Part shown: one piece after another, positions 1-8,120 of the stretch
Layout: each line of letters opens with the position of its first letter
How positions within the stretch are numbered: position 1 is the stretch's first letter
Origin: an uncultured cyanobacterium
Lineage (GTDB): Bacteria > Cyanobacteriota > Cyanobacteriia > Phormidesmidales > Phormidesmidaceae
Length of the DNA stretch: 8,253 nt
Direction of reading: 5' to 3'
Assembly (NCBI GenBank): GCA_938029995.1
Contig: CALHGI010000169.1
Coordinates: 1 to 8,253 of the forward strand
Made by a program: the position numbers and the translations under genes
Notes under the pieces: generated by a model
The model's database searches: none
The model's input: only the letters and a program-made list of their open reading frames with translations
Told to the model about the DNA's origin: nothing

Positions 1-1481
1 TTGGAGGCCAACATCAGGAGCCGAGCTTCAGACTGGGCTTCAAGGGATAGGGGTACGTGTACCGCCATTTGGTCACCGTCAAAGTCTGCGTTAAAGGCTG
101 GACAGACTAAGGGATGAAGTTGTAACGCACGACCTTCCACCAGCATTGGCTCAAAGGCCTGAATACCAAGACGGTGTAGTGTCGGTGCTCGGTTTAGCAT
201 CACTGGGTGATTTTCAATCACTTCTTCCAGGACACCCCAAATGCTCGGGTCGTTACGCTGAATCAGCTTCTTAGCCGCTTTGATATTGTTCACCAGCCCT
301 TGGCGAATCAATCGATGGATCACAAAGGGTTGAAACAGTTCAATGGCCATCTCTCGGGGGAGACCACATTGGTGAATCTTGAGGTTGGGGCCCACCACAA
401 TTACAGAACGACCGGAGTAGTCAACCCGCTTACCCAACAGGTTTTGTCGGAAACGTCCCTGCTTACCTTCAATAATGTCTGAGAGCGATTTGAGGGGACG
501 ATTATTGGCACCTACTACTGTGCGTCCGCGACGACCATTGTCAATCAAGGCATCAACGGCTTCCTGGAGCATCCGTTTCTCGTTACGGACAATGATTTCA
601 GGGGCCAGAATTTCCTGTAGTCGGGCTAAGCGATTGTTACGGTTAATCACTCGACGATAGAGGTCATTCAGGTCCGACGTGGCAAATCGACCACCGTCTA
701 GCTGAACCATGGGACGTAAGTCAGGTGGAATAACTGGAATCACATCCAGTACCATCCAGTCTGGCCGAGAGCCGGTGGCAATAAAGTTATCCACCACTCG
801 CAGGCGTTTGATTAGCTTGGCTCGTTTCTGCCCTTTAGAGTTATCAATATTTTCCCGCAGCTGTTCCGCCACGGACTCCAATTCCAGATCCTGTAGCAGA
901 CGCTGGAGTGCTTCTGCTCCGATGCCCACCTCAATGCCTGAGAGCTCGGATTCTTCGTCGTATAGCTGATCCTCTAGCTCAATCCATTGGTCTTCAGTTA
1001 ATAGTTGCTTATAACTGAGACTGTCGGCATTCCCGGCATCTAGAACGACATAGGCATTGAAGTAGACAATTTGCTCCACATCCCTCAGGGGCATGTCAAG
1101 TAAAATGGCGATATAGCTAGGAATTCCTTTGAGGTACCAAACGTGGGCCACCGGGGCGGCTAGTTTGATAAAGCCCATGCGATGACGACGCACACGAGAC
1201 TCGGTCACCTCAACGCCGCAGCGTTCGCAAACAATGCCACGATGTCGTACGCGCTTGTACTTACCACAATGGCATTCCCAATCCTTAGCAGGGCCAAAAA
1301 TACGTTCGCAGAACAGTCCGTCCATTTCAGGCTTTAGAGTTCTGTAGTTAATCGTTTCTGGTTTGGTGACTTCCCCCACCACCGTGCCGTTAGGGAGGGT
1401 GCGCTCTCCCCACTGACGGATACGTTCGGGAGAAGCTAAGCCGATTTTGACATAGTCAAAGCGCTGTTCTAGTTTTGGCAT
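1..1481 (-). CDS. rpoC1: DNA-directed RNA polymerase gamma subunit RpoC1, 3' end cut by window
   Basis: N-terminal part of the split beta-prime subunit; with RpoB it forms the RNA polymerase active centre. 493 residues are visible and the frame runs off the left edge; cyanobacterial RpoC1 is usually a little over 600 residues, so roughly 130 are missing. Seen in order: [20 protein letters not shown] start; zinc-ribbon cysteines C70, C72, C85 and C88 (WECHCGKY...CERCGV); the conserved switch/rudder region around 335-359 ([20 protein letters not shown]); NRAPTLHR at 430-437; and the catalytic NADFDGDQM at 464-472, whose D466, D468 and D470 bind the magnesium used for nucleotide addition. The ATG start is supported by AAGGA nine bases upstream and by the family N-terminus. 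It lies downstream of rpoB across a 190-base spacer; rpoC2 is expected next, outside the window. No broken or missing key residues were seen. Identification is near certain. Confidence 0.97.
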   Translation of the reverse strand, partial: MPKLEQRFDYVKIGLASPERIRQWGERTLPNGTVVGEVTKPETINYRTLKPEMDGLFCERIFGPAKDWECHCGKYKRVRHRGIVCERCGVEVTESRVRRHRMGFIKLAAPVAHVWYLKGIPSYIAILLDMPLRDVEQIVYFNAYVVLDAGNADSLSYKQLLTEDQWIELEDQLYDEESELSGIEVGIGAEALQRLLQDLELESVAEQLRENIDNSKGQKRAKLIKRLRVVDNFIATGSRPDWMVLDVIPVIPPDLRPMVQLDGGRFATSDLNDLYRRVINRNNRLARLQEILAPEIIVRNEKRMLQEAVDALIDNGRRGRTVVGANNRPLKSLSDIIEGKQGRFRQNLLGKRVDYSGRSVIVVGPNLKIHQCGLPREMAIELFQPFVIHRLIRQGLVNNIKAAKKLIQRNDPSIWGVLEEVIENHPVMLNRAPTLHRLGIQAFEPMLVEGRALQLHPLVCPAFNADFDGDQMAVHVPLSLEAQSEARLLMLAS

Positions 1482-1604
1482 TCTCTTGGTTCCTTGTACG
1501 CGGCCTATACATCAGGACATGGTTACGACTTGGGAGCGAGGCATTTTCGTTGCAAACTTTTGTGCATCCTCGATCCTGCGGTAGTTATCTAAGGGCTGGG
1601 TCTA

Positions 1605-1646
1605 TGGTCAGATGGAGAACGCTTTATTGTGCGTGGCATCTGACCA
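1605..1646 (-). repeat. Stem-loop (10-bp perfect inverted repeat) in the rpoB-rpoC1 spacer
   Basis: The arms TGGTCAGATG (1605-1614) and CATCTGACCA (1637-1646) are perfect reverse complements separated by 22 bases. Within the loop a second pair, ACGC (1619-1622) and GCGT (1631-1634), stacks on top after a small internal loop, leaving an 8-base apical loop. In the rpoB transcript it begins 25 bases after the rpoB stop and ends well before the rpoC1 start. No T-run follows on the minus strand, so it does not look like a rho-independent terminator. A role as RNA-processing site, 3'-end stabiliser or partial attenuator setting the beta to gamma ratio is inference. Confidence 0.6.
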
Positions 1647-1671
1647 ACCAAACCTCAGAAAAAACTACCCA

Positions 1672-4600
1672 TTAAAGCTGAGGCGACTCTTCTACACCCG
1701 GTAAAGCCGCTGATGCAGCCGGGGGAGGCGCGTCTGGAGCAGGTTGTTCCTCGCGCGAGATGGATTCATAGGTAGGACGCGATGGTGAACGCCGATTGAT
1801 GGAATCTGACATCAGGTCAACTTCTACATCACGACTGGTGCCATCTTCTTGGGTTTCTAGCTTGTGGACGGCAATATCGAGACAGAGGGACTGAAGCTCA
1901 CGCATCAAGACCTTGAAGGACTCAGGTGTACCCGGTCGAGGAATGGCCTTACCCTTCACAATGGCGTTGAGGGCCTCGTTTCGTCCTTGCATGTCGTCAG
2001 ATTTAACGGTCAGTAGTTCCTGCAAAGTATAGGCTGCACCAAAGGCTTCCAAGGCCCACACCTCCATTTCACCAAAGCGCTGACCGCCTTGCTGTGCCTT
2101 ACCACCCAAGGGTTGTTGGGTAACCAGGGAGTAAGGGCCGGTGGAACGGGCGTGGATCTTGTCGTCTACTAGGTGAACCAGCTTCAACATGTAGGGTTTA
2201 CCGACGGTTACCGGACGATCAAAGGCTTCCCCTGTACGTCCATCGTAGAGTTGAATTTTGCCAGGATCGTCAGGATTAAATACCCAGTCGTGGCCGGTAT
2301 TCTCTCGGGCATCCTCTAGCTTGCCATGGGTGGTTTCCAGGGAGGCTTCTTCGCCGTACATTTCATCAAACGGTGTGATCTTAAAGCGGGCATTGAGGTT
2401 CTCTCCAGCCCAGCCCAGAAGACATTCGAACACTTGTCCCACATTCATCCGGGACGGTACACCTAGGGGATTGAGTACGATATCAATGGGGGTGCCATCA
2501 GGGAGATAGGGCATGTCTTCGATGGGCAAAATGCGGGAAATAATCCCCTTATTGCCATGGCGTCCTGCCATTTTATCGCCCACCTGAATCTTGCGCTTTT
2601 GAGCGACATAAACCCGCACCACCATGTTGGCACCGGGGGGCAGTTCGTCTCCCTGCTCACGGGTAAAGACACGCACATCGACGACACGGCCTTTTTCTCC
2701 GTTGGGTACGCGCAAGGAATTATCCCGCACGTCTCGAGCTTTTTCTCCAAAAATAGCTCGTAATAGTTTCTCCTCGGGGGGCTGATCCGATTCGCCTTTT
2801 GGCGTTACCTTGCCCACCAGGATGTCGCCGGAGGTGACCCAAGCACCAATGCGAATAATGCCTGTTTCATCCAGTTGTCGCAGGGCATCTTCACCGACGT
2901 TGGGAATTTCACGGGTAATTTCTTCGGGGCCTAGTTTGGTCTGACGGGCCTCAATTTCAAATTTTTCAATGTGAATGGAGGTGTAAAGGTCGTCGTAGAC
3001 CAGACGCTCACTCAGGAGAATGGCATCTTCGTAGTTGTAGCCTTCCCAAGGCATGTAGGAGACTAGGACGTTTTGGCCCAGGGCAATTTCCCCGCCTTCG
3101 GTGGCGGAACCGTCGGCTAGCACCTGGCCGGCTACAACTTTATCGCCAGCAAATACTAGGGGACGCTGATTTAAGCAGGTGTCTTGGTTTGAGCGTTGAT
3201 ACTTTTGTAATTCTTGGGCATAACGCTTGCCTTCAGCATCGGTAACCACTACATTCCTGGCATCTAGGAATGTGACTTCCCCATCCACGGGGCTGACCAC
3301 CACCATGCCGGAGTCACGGGCAGCTTGAGCTTCTAGGCCGGTACCCACCAAAGGCCGTTCTGGGCGGAGGAGGGGTACGGCCTGACGCTGCATGTTTGAT
3401 CCCATCAGGGCTCTGTTGGCGTCGTCGTGCTCTAGGAATGGAATGAGGGAGGTGGCTACGGAAATAATCTGTACCGGCGAGACGGCCACGTAATCTACTT
3501 CAGAGGTTGCGGTTGTAATAAAGTCTTGCCGATATCGCACCGGTACGGATTCTCCGAGGATATTGCCGTCAATATCGATGGGAATGTCACCGGGGGCAAC
3601 CCTGAAGTCATCTTCTTCGTCAGCCGTCATATAGGTGGACGGTAAGTCTTTCCGAATACGACCGTTGTCGACTTGGAAGAATGGTGTTTCGATGAATCCA
3701 AAATCGTTCACCCGGGCATGGGTGGCTAGGGAGCCAATCAGGCCGGCGTTGGGACCCTCAGGGGTTTCAATCGGGCAAATACGACCGTGGTGAGATGGAT
3801 GAATGTCACGAACGGCAAAGCCAGCGCGTTCACGGGTTAGACCACCAGGACCGAGGGCACTAATGCGTCGCTTGTGGGTCAGCTCAGCCAGGGGATTAGT
3901 CTGGTCCATAAACTGGGAGAGCTGACTGGAACCGAAGAACTCTTTAATGGCGGCGACTAGGGGCTTGGGGTTAACCAATGAAGCCGGGGTTAAAGAATCT
4001 GCATCGGAAACGGTCATCCGTTCACGGATAATGCGTTCTAGGCGATTTAGACCTACGCGCACTTGGTTTTGCAATAGCTCACCGACGGAACGCACACGAC
4101 GATTACCGAGGTGGTCAATGTCGTCGATGATGCCGATGTCAAACTCTAGGTTGATTAGATAATCGATAGCGGCTAAGACGTCCTGGGGTGTGAGGACGCG
4201 AACCGCATCGGGAACGTTCAACCGCAGCTTGCGATTGAGTTTATGGCGACCTACTTTTCCTAGGTCATAGCGTTTGGGATCAAAGAAGCGAGAGTTTAAT
4301 AGCTGCTGACCACCGGATACCGTGGGTGGTTCACCGGGACGGAGCTTACGATAGAGCTCTAGTAGAGCTTCTTCTTCGCTAAATTGACCTTCTTTTTCAA
4401 TAGTTTTTTGGAAATATTCAGGGTGACGGAGGGAATCAAAGATTTCACTATCACTGAGACCTAAAGCCTTGAACAGGACCTGGGCCGAAAGCTTGCGGGT
4501 TTTGTCGATTCGTACCCAAACCAAATCGTTTTTATCGGTTTCAAACTTGAGCCAAGCTCCCCGGTTGGGGATTAGGTTGGCGTTATAGGTACGGCGACCG

Positions 4601-5025
4601 TGCTTGTCGGTTTCAGCTTTGTAGTAAACACCGGGACTGCGCACAATCTGATTGACGATCACTCGTTCAGCACCGTTGATAATGAAGGTGCCGCGATCGG
4701 TCATCAGTGGCAAATCGCCAATGAAGACTTCTTGTTCTTTAATTTCCCCGGTTTCCTTGTTAATGAGGCGCGTTGGGACGTACATTTGTACTGAGTACGT
4801 GCTGTCACGCCGTTTGGCCTCATCGACCATGTATTTGGGGGCTTTGAGTTTGTAATCTTTGCCAAGAAAATGTAGCTCTAACTTGCCCGTATAGTCAGTA
4901 ATTGGTGAGAAACTCTCAAGTTCTTCGATGAGCCCTTCTTGTAAAAACCAGCGAAAACTAGAACGCTGAATTTCGACTAGGTCAGGTAATACAAAGGAGG
5001 ATTGGGAAATGGTTAGGTCAGTCAT
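1672..5025 (-). CDS. rpoB: DNA-directed RNA polymerase beta subunit RpoB
   Basis: Second-largest catalytic subunit of RNA polymerase, 1117 residues, in the normal cyanobacterial range and shorter than the 1342 of E. coli. Seen: family N-terminus ([18 protein letters not shown], 11-28); the rifampicin-pocket segment [20 protein letters not shown] from 363, with Q371, D374, H384 and S389 at the positions of E. coli Q513, D516, H526 and S531, all the sensitive-type residues; T376 at the position of E. coli N518; NYED with E666 and D667 near the active site; K810 and K818 (E. coli K1065 and K1073) before [12 protein letters not shown]; a C-terminal clamp segment around 966-995 ([20 protein letters not shown]); and a Pro/Ala-rich tail from about 1093. 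The ATG start has GAGGAG (5030-5035) four bases upstream. It is preceded by a long leader and followed by rpoC1. It is intact. Confidence 0.99.
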   Translation of the reverse strand: MTDLTISQSSFVLPDLVEIQRSSFRWFLQEGLIEELESFSPITDYTGKLELHFLGKDYKLKAPKYMVDEAKRRDSTYSVQMYVPTRLINKETGEIKEQEVFIGDLPLMTDRGTFIINGAERVIVNQIVRSPGVYYKAETDKHGRRTYNANLIPNRGAWLKFETDKNDLVWVRIDKTRKLSAQVLFKALGLSDSEIFDSLRHPEYFQKTIEKEGQFSEEEALLELYRKLRPGEPPTVSGGQQLLNSRFFDPKRYDLGKVGRHKLNRKLRLNVPDAVRVLTPQDVLAAIDYLINLEFDIGIIDDIDHLGNRRVRSVGELLQNQVRVGLNRLERIIRERMTVSDADSLTPASLVNPKPLVAAIKEFFGSSQLSQFMDQTNPLAELTHKRRISALGPGGLTRERAGFAVRDIHPSHHGRICPIETPEGPNAGLIGSLATHARVNDFGFIETPFFQVDNGRIRKDLPSTYMTADEEDDFRVAPGDIPIDIDGNILGESVPVRYRQDFITTATSEVDYVAVSPVQIISVATSLIPFLEHDDANRALMGSNMQRQAVPLLRPERPLVGTGLEAQAARDSGMVVVSPVDGEVTFLDARNVVVTDAEGKRYAQELQKYQRSNQDTCLNQRPLVFAGDKVVAGQVLADGSATEGGEIALGQNVLVSYMPWEGYNYEDAILLSERLVYDDLYTSIHIEKFEIEARQTKLGPEEITREIPNVGEDALRQLDETGIIRIGAWVTSGDILVGKVTPKGESDQPPEEKLLRAIFGEKARDVRDNSLRVPNGEKGRVVDVRVFTREQGDELPPGANMVVRVYVAQKRKIQVGDKMAGRHGNKGIISRILPIEDMPYLPDGTPIDIVLNPLGVPSRMNVGQVFECLLGWAGENLNARFKITPFDEMYGEEASLETTHGKLEDARENTGHDWVFNPDDPGKIQLYDGRTGEAFDRPVTVGKPYMLKLVHLVDDKIHARSTGPYSLVTQQPLGGKAQQGGQRFGEMEVWALEAFGAAYTLQELLTVKSDDMQGRNEALNAIVKGKAIPRPGTPESFKVLMRELQSLCLDIAVHKLETQEDGTSRDVEVDLMSDSINRRSPSRPTYESISREEQPAPDAPPPAASAALPGVEESPQL

Positions 5026-5042
5026 TCGTCTCCTCGAGCAGG

Positions 5043-5052
5043 TTAGGCCTAA
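5043..5052. repeat. Perfect 10-bp palindrome just upstream of the rpoB ribosome binding site
   Basis: TTAGGCCTAA reads the same on both strands and ends eight bases before the GAGGAG ribosome binding site of rpoB. A palindrome this short can occur by chance, so an operator role is only a possibility. Confidence 0.3.
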
Positions 5053-5141
5053 ATAAATGGGGTATAAAAGTGAGGGATAAGCAGGATTTAGTTAAATCGC
5101 CATCAAAATCTAAACAGTGCTAAGTTACAAACACGAGAATG

Positions 5142-5171
5142 ACTACATTCCCCTTGGAGTAATGCAGTCAA
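5142..5171 (-). promoter_or_regulatory. Candidate sigma70-type promoter for rpoB
   Basis: On the minus strand, TTGACT (5171-5166) matches the -35 consensus at five of six positions. TGTAGT (5147-5142), 18 bases further on, matches the -10 consensus at four of six. The -10 lies inside the small inverted repeat GAATG-ACTA-CATTC. Initiation here would leave a leader of about 110 bases before the rpoB ATG. Other weaker pairs exist upstream, for example TTGAGC with a TATATC-like -10 near 5413-5418, so the assignment is tentative. Confidence 0.3.
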
Positions 5172-5487
5172 ACCAATATTTTTCAGGTGTTTTGCTAACA
5201 TTCGATAGCTAAGAAGGGCGCGGTGGGCAATCGTCGAAGTCAAGAGTAACCGTTAGGCACCAACGCTATGAATAGGATGGGTACAAGGGGTTGATTAATG
5301 GACTACCTAAGGCTAACGTACAGCCGAGGCAGTATATCATAAATCAGCATTGAAATTTAATATTTTCGTCACGTTGTATTTTGATTTGGGCGGGGCGGTT
5401 CCCTGGGGACAGATATAAATTGGATTTGAAATGTCGCTCAAGTAAGCGGTTCACATCTGTATTTATTGAAAAAAGTTTTAAAGTTGA

Positions 5488-6291
5488 TTATTTTGCAACG
5501 GCAAAGGATGCATCGGGTAATTTGAACAGCTTCCTGGCGTTGGCTGTTGTTTGTGCGGCTAAGACGTCTAGGGACACATGCCGCAAATTAGCAACGAATT
5601 CGGCTACGTGAAGAACATTGGCGGGTTGGTTTCGTTTTTGACTGCGCTTGGGAGCTGGGGTCAGAAACGGGCAATCGGTTTCGACTAGAATGCGATCGCA
5701 ACCTACCATTTGCGCCGAGGCTTGCACCTGGGTGGCGCTTTTGAACGTCACAATGCCGCTAAAGCTAATGTAAAAGCCCAAGTCTAAAAACCACTGAGTT
5801 TCCTCGGGGGAGCCTGTCCAGCAATGCATTACGCCCTGAACCGGCCCATGCGCTTGCCAAAAGGACTGGAGCACCTCACGCATGGTCTCGGCCGCATCTC
5901 GGCAGTGAATGATGACCGGCAAACCCAACTCGTAAGCGACGGACAGCTGAGCCCGAAACGCTTCAATTTGGCATGCTTGGTCATCAGCCTTGAAGAAATC
6001 TAAGCCGGTTTCTCCAATGGCGACCACTCGCTGATCTGACATCGCTAACTGGCGAATTTTGTCCGCCAATTCCGGCGTCCATTTATCCATATCTAAGGGA
6101 TGCAGGCCCACCGCAAATGAAATTTCATTAAAACGGTCAGCAATCGCCCGAATGGCATCAAATTCTGACGGTTCAACACAGGAATGAACTAGATGGGCCA
6201 CACCCGCCTGCCGCCAAGCAGATGCCACTTCGTCTAGATCGGGTTGGAAACTATCAAAGTTGATGTGAACGTGGGTATCAACCAGCTGCAT
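5488..6291 (-). CDS. tatD: TatD-family metal-dependent hydrolase (DNase)
   Basis: 267 residues, the usual TatD length; a TIM-barrel metallohydrolase of the amidohydrolase superfamily. Characterised members are Mg2+-dependent 3'-5' DNases; the substrate in cyanobacteria is not known to me. Metal-site motifs are all present: DTHVH (H7, H9), GETGLDF (E94), HCRDA (H129), HCWTGS (H156) and ETDCPFLTP (E204, D206). The loop after the last motif reads [14 protein letters not shown], where many relatives have a PHRGKRNEP-type sequence, so it is locally divergent. No signal peptide or membrane segment is seen; it should be cytoplasmic. The ATG lies 6 bases after the rpsT stop and has no Shine-Dalgarno sequence in the end of rpsT, so translational coupling to rpsT is likely. 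The gene name is by family; the exact reaction is less certain. Confidence 0.93.
   Translation of the reverse strand: MQLVDTHVHINFDSFQPDLDEVASAWRQAGVAHLVHSCVEPSEFDAIRAIADRFNEISFAVGLHPLDMDKWTPELADKIRQLAMSDQRVVAIGETGLDFFKADDQACQIEAFRAQLSVAYELGLPVIIHCRDAAETMREVLQSFWQAHGPVQGVMHCWTGSPEETQWFLDLGFYISFSGIVTFKSATQVQASAQMVGCDRILVETDCPFLTPAPKRSQKRNQPANVLHVAEFVANLRHVSLDVLAAQTTANARKLFKLPDASFAVAK
5692..5699. repeat. HIP1 octamer GCGATCGC inside tatD
   Basis: Copy of the highly iterated palindrome 1, an octamer strongly over-represented in many cyanobacterial genomes. Here it sits within tatD coding sequence and supports the cyanobacterial assignment. Confidence 0.8.
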
Positions 6292-6297
6292 AAATTG

Positions 6298-6591
6298 TTA
6301 TGAGGCGGGTTCGCTCTTTTTCAGGGCATGGGCAATTCTGGACTTGCGACGAGCCGCCGCGTTCTTGTGGATGCTGCCACGCTTGACTGCCTTGTCAATT
6401 TTGCTGAAGGCTGCGGACATGGACGCATCAACAGCCTGCTTTTTCTCGTCAGAAGGGTCGGAGGCATACTCGCCTAATGCGGCGTAGTAGGTCTTGGTCA
6501 AGGTCTTGACCGCCGACTTGTAAGATTTATTCCGTAGACGATTGCGCTCCGTAACTTGGATGCGCTTTACCGCAGATTTAATGTTTGCCAC
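6298..6591 (-). CDS. rpsT: 30S ribosomal protein S20
   Basis: 97 residues, the normal cyanobacterial S20 length. S20 binds 16S rRNA early in 30S assembly. The protein is Lys/Arg-rich throughout and shows the family N-terminus MANIKSAVKRIQVTERNR, a helix-forming centre with alternating Ala and Lys, and a basic KRGSIHKNAAARRKSRI segment at about 70-86. The start is GTG (6589-6591); it gives the family MANIKS beginning exactly, and no ATG or TTG start is possible just upstream in frame. No clear Shine-Dalgarno sequence precedes it. E. coli rpsT also uses a non-ATG start (TTG) and is repressed by its own product at translation, so similar feedback is plausible but not shown here. It is transcribed from an extended -10 promoter and followed after 6 bases by tatD. 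Confidence 0.98.
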   Translation of the reverse strand: MANIKSAVKRIQVTERNRLRNKSYKSAVKTLTKTYYAALGEYASDPSDEKKQAVDASMSAAFSKIDKAVKRGSIHKNAAARRKSRIAHALKKSEPAS

Positions 6592-6624
6592 TATTAGCCA
6601 ATGTAATATTTGTCAGGGTCTCGG

Positions 6625-6633
6625 ATTATAGCA
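6625..6633 (-). promoter_or_regulatory. Extended -10 promoter of rpsT-tatD
   Basis: The minus strand reads TGCTATAAT, a perfect -10 hexamer (6630-6625) with the TG extension one base upstream. No good -35 hexamer lies 16-18 bases upstream, which fits an extended -10 promoter. Transcription would begin near 6619-6622 and give a leader of about 28-31 bases before the rpsT GTG. Confidence 0.7.
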
Positions 6634-6712
6634 TCAAAATGGTGGGTAAGAACCATTCGTTGGCAAAATATGGTAAGCCAATTCGGCTGGCTCTAATTAA
6701 TCCGCGCTAAGC

Positions 6713-6718
6713 TATAAC
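6713..6718 (+). promoter_or_regulatory. Candidate -10 element of hisD
   Basis: TATAAC matches the -10 consensus at five of six positions and lies 34 bases before the hisD ATG, giving a leader of about 25-28 bases. No recognisable -35 hexamer is found at normal spacing. Upstream are small dyads, TTGGC-N12-GCCAA (6660-6681) and AGCCA-N7-TGGCT (6676-6692), that could bind an activator. Confidence 0.45.
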
Positions 6719-6752
6719 AGTCACCACCCTCACCCTCTCGCCACCCGCCTCA
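6719..6752 (+). promoter_or_regulatory. Cytosine-rich hisD leader lacking a Shine-Dalgarno sequence
   Basis: The bases before the hisD ATG are almost purine-free, with repeated CACC, CCTC and CACCC, and there is no GGAG-like sequence to pair with 16S rRNA. Translation would need to begin without Shine-Dalgarno pairing, for example with help from ribosomal protein S1, which favours pyrimidine-rich RNA. A His-codon leader peptide is not supported, because there is no start codon in the relevant frame. Confidence 0.5.
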
Positions 6753-8045
6753 ATGTTGCGAACTTTGTACCAGCTCAGTGAAGCGCAGACTGAACTCCAA
6801 CGGATTTGCGATCGCATCCACACCGATCAGGTGATTGAACAAGAAGCCACCGTTCGAGAAATCCTGAATGCCGTTCGAAGTTCGGGGGATGAGGCTCTCC
6901 TGCACTACACTGCAAAATTTGACCAACAAACCCTAGCCCCCGGTGGCTTACGCATTACTGGTGCCGAAATAGATACCGCCTATCAGCAGGTTTCCAGTGA
7001 ACTGTTACAGGCCATTCAAGTCGCCTGTAAAAATATTGAAGCCTTCCACAAGCAGCGACTCCCCAAAAACTGGGTCACCTTCGAAGAAGACGGTGTTGTC
7101 CTGGGCAAGCGCTATACCCCCGTTGCCCGCGCCGGGATCTACGTTCCCGGTGGGCGGGCCGCCTACCCCAGTACCGTGATGATGAATGCCATTCCCGCCC
7201 GTGTCGCTGGCGTGGACCGCTTGGTGATGGTCACCCCTACCCCCAAGGGGCAGATTAATCCAGCGGTGCTAGTGGCTGCCCAAGAAGCCGGTGTCCAAGA
7301 AATCTATCGGGTAGGGGGAGCCCAAGCTGTGGCCGCCTTGGCCTACGGTACCGACACCATTCCTAAGGTGGATGTCATTAGTGGCCCTGGTAATGTTTAT
7401 GTCACCCTGGCTAAAAAACAGGTGTATGGCATGGTGGGCATTGATTCCCTAGCCGGTCCCTCCGAGGTGCTGATCATTGCCGATCACACGGCGAACCCGG
7501 TCCATGTGGCCGCCGATTTACTCGCCCAGGCGGAGCATGATCCTATGGCCGCCGCCATCCTATTAACCACCGATGGCACCCTAGCCGAGAAAGTGGTCGC
7601 CGAAGTCGATCGACAGCTGGCCGGACACCCCCGCCAAATTACCACTGAGAAAGCCATTGCCCACTACGGCATTGCCGTGGTGGTGGACTCCCTGGACGTG
7701 GCAGCTGAGCTGTCCAACCAATTTGCCCCCGAGCACCTGGAGCTGGAGGTGGACGATCCCTGGGCGTTGATCGAAAAAATTACCCAAGCTGGAGCCATTT
7801 TCCTCGGACATGACACCCCAGAAGCGGTGGGTGACTATATTGCTGGACCCAACCACACGTTGCCCACATCGGGGGCCGCTCGCTACGCCTCCCCCCTTAG
7901 CACCGAGACCTTTATGAAGCATTCCAGCTTGATTCAGTACTCCAAATCAGCGTTGGAAAATGTTGCTGGGGCCATCGATGCCCTCACCGCAGCCGAAGGA
8001 CTGCCATCCCATGGGGACTCAGTTCGGCTGCGTGTGGAAGAATAG
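6753..8045 (+). CDS. hisD: Histidinol dehydrogenase
   Basis: Catalyses the last two steps of histidine synthesis, oxidising L-histidinol to L-histidine through the aldehyde with two NAD+; zinc-dependent cytoplasmic homodimer. 430 residues, the family's usual length. Seen: VARAGIYVPGG (124-134), VGGAQAVAALAYGT (187-200), SGPGNVYV (210-217), AGPSEVLIIAD (234-244), QAEHDP with zinc ligands Q259 and H262, FAPEHLEL with catalytic E327 and H328, TPEAVGDYIAGPNHTLP with zinc ligand D361, and GLPSHGDSVRLR near the C-terminus with zinc ligand H420. The ATG is the only credible start: an in-frame TAA lies at 6708-6710 and no start codon falls between. It stands alone and diverges from rpsT, with no other his gene in the window. 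It is intact. Confidence 0.98.
   Translation: MLRTLYQLSEAQTELQRICDRIHTDQVIEQEATVREILNAVRSSGDEALLHYTAKFDQQTLAPGGLRITGAEIDTAYQQVSSELLQAIQVACKNIEAFHKQRLPKNWVTFEEDGVVLGKRYTPVARAGIYVPGGRAAYPSTVMMNAIPARVAGVDRLVMVTPTPKGQINPAVLVAAQEAGVQEIYRVGGAQAVAALAYGTDTIPKVDVISGPGNVYVTLAKKQVYGMVGIDSLAGPSEVLIIADHTANPVHVAADLLAQAEHDPMAAAILLTTDGTLAEKVVAEVDRQLAGHPRQITTEKAIAHYGIAVVVDSLDVAAELSNQFAPEHLELEVDDPWALIEKITQAGAIFLGHDTPEAVGDYIAGPNHTLPTSGAARYASPLSTETFMKHSSLIQYSKSALENVAGAIDALTAAEGLPSHGDSVRLRVEE
6808..6815. repeat. HIP1 octamer GCGATCGC inside hisD
   Basis: Second copy of the cyanobacterial highly iterated palindrome, in the 5' part of hisD at the codons for the CDRI segment (residues 19-22). Confidence 0.8.
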
Positions 8046-8120
8046 GCCGCCTATGCCATTACGGCATCTAATCTGTCGCAAGTCCTCTAAGCTTTAACCC
8101 TGCCTCTTAATGGCCAAGGT
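8046..8120. other. Short non-coding gap after hisD, with weak dyads
   Basis: No gene is seen here. A small inverted repeat ATGCC-ATTAC-GGCAT (8053-8067) begins eight bases after the hisD stop, and GCCATTA (8055-8061) can alternatively pair with TAATGGC (8108-8114). Neither is followed by a T-run, so a rho-independent terminator cannot be claimed. Confidence 0.35.

Larger units (their letters stand above)
5026..5487 (-). promoter_or_regulatory. Leader and promoter region of rpoB (462 bases without a gene)
   Basis: Non-coding stretch between the tatD stop and the rpoB start. No convincing gene is seen on either strand and no hairpin followed by a T-run follows tatD, so read-through from rpsT-tatD into rpoB is possible. 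It is AT-rich with several small dyads: a perfect palindrome TTAGGCCTAA at 5043-5052, GATTTA-GT-TAAATC at 5085-5098, GAATG-ACTA-CATTC at 5137-5150, and the imperfect GTTCCC-T-GGGGAC at 5398-5410. Several sigma70-like pairs can be drawn; the best is listed separately. Its length suggests that rpoB has its own regulated promoter with a long untranslated leader, which is inference. Confidence 0.55.

Noticed and set aside
207..969. Three plus-strand open frames antisense to rpoC1
   Set aside because: They overlap confirmed rpoC1 coding sequence, have low-complexity Ser/Arg-rich products and no independent support.
1475..1675. Plus-strand open frame of 66 codons over the rpoB-rpoC1 spacer
   Set aside because: It lies antisense to the rpoB-rpoC1 transcript, has no clear ribosome binding site, and its product is not recognisable; the spacer stem-loop explains the sequence better.
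5381..5611. Plus-strand open frame of 76 codons across the tatD 3' end and rpoB leader
   Set aside because: More than half lies antisense to tatD; the product is not recognisable and no ribosome binding site is evident.
6719..6752. His-codon leader peptide (attenuator) for hisD
   Set aside because: One frame contains three CAC codons, but it has no start codon and there is no terminator hairpin before hisD.
7581..7922. Minus-strand open frame of 113 codons inside hisD
   Set aside because: It is fully antisense to hisD, which is intact and has all its motifs; the open frame reflects hisD codon bias.
8053..8067. Rho-independent terminator after hisD
   Set aside because: The stem is only 5 bp and no T-run follows on either strand.
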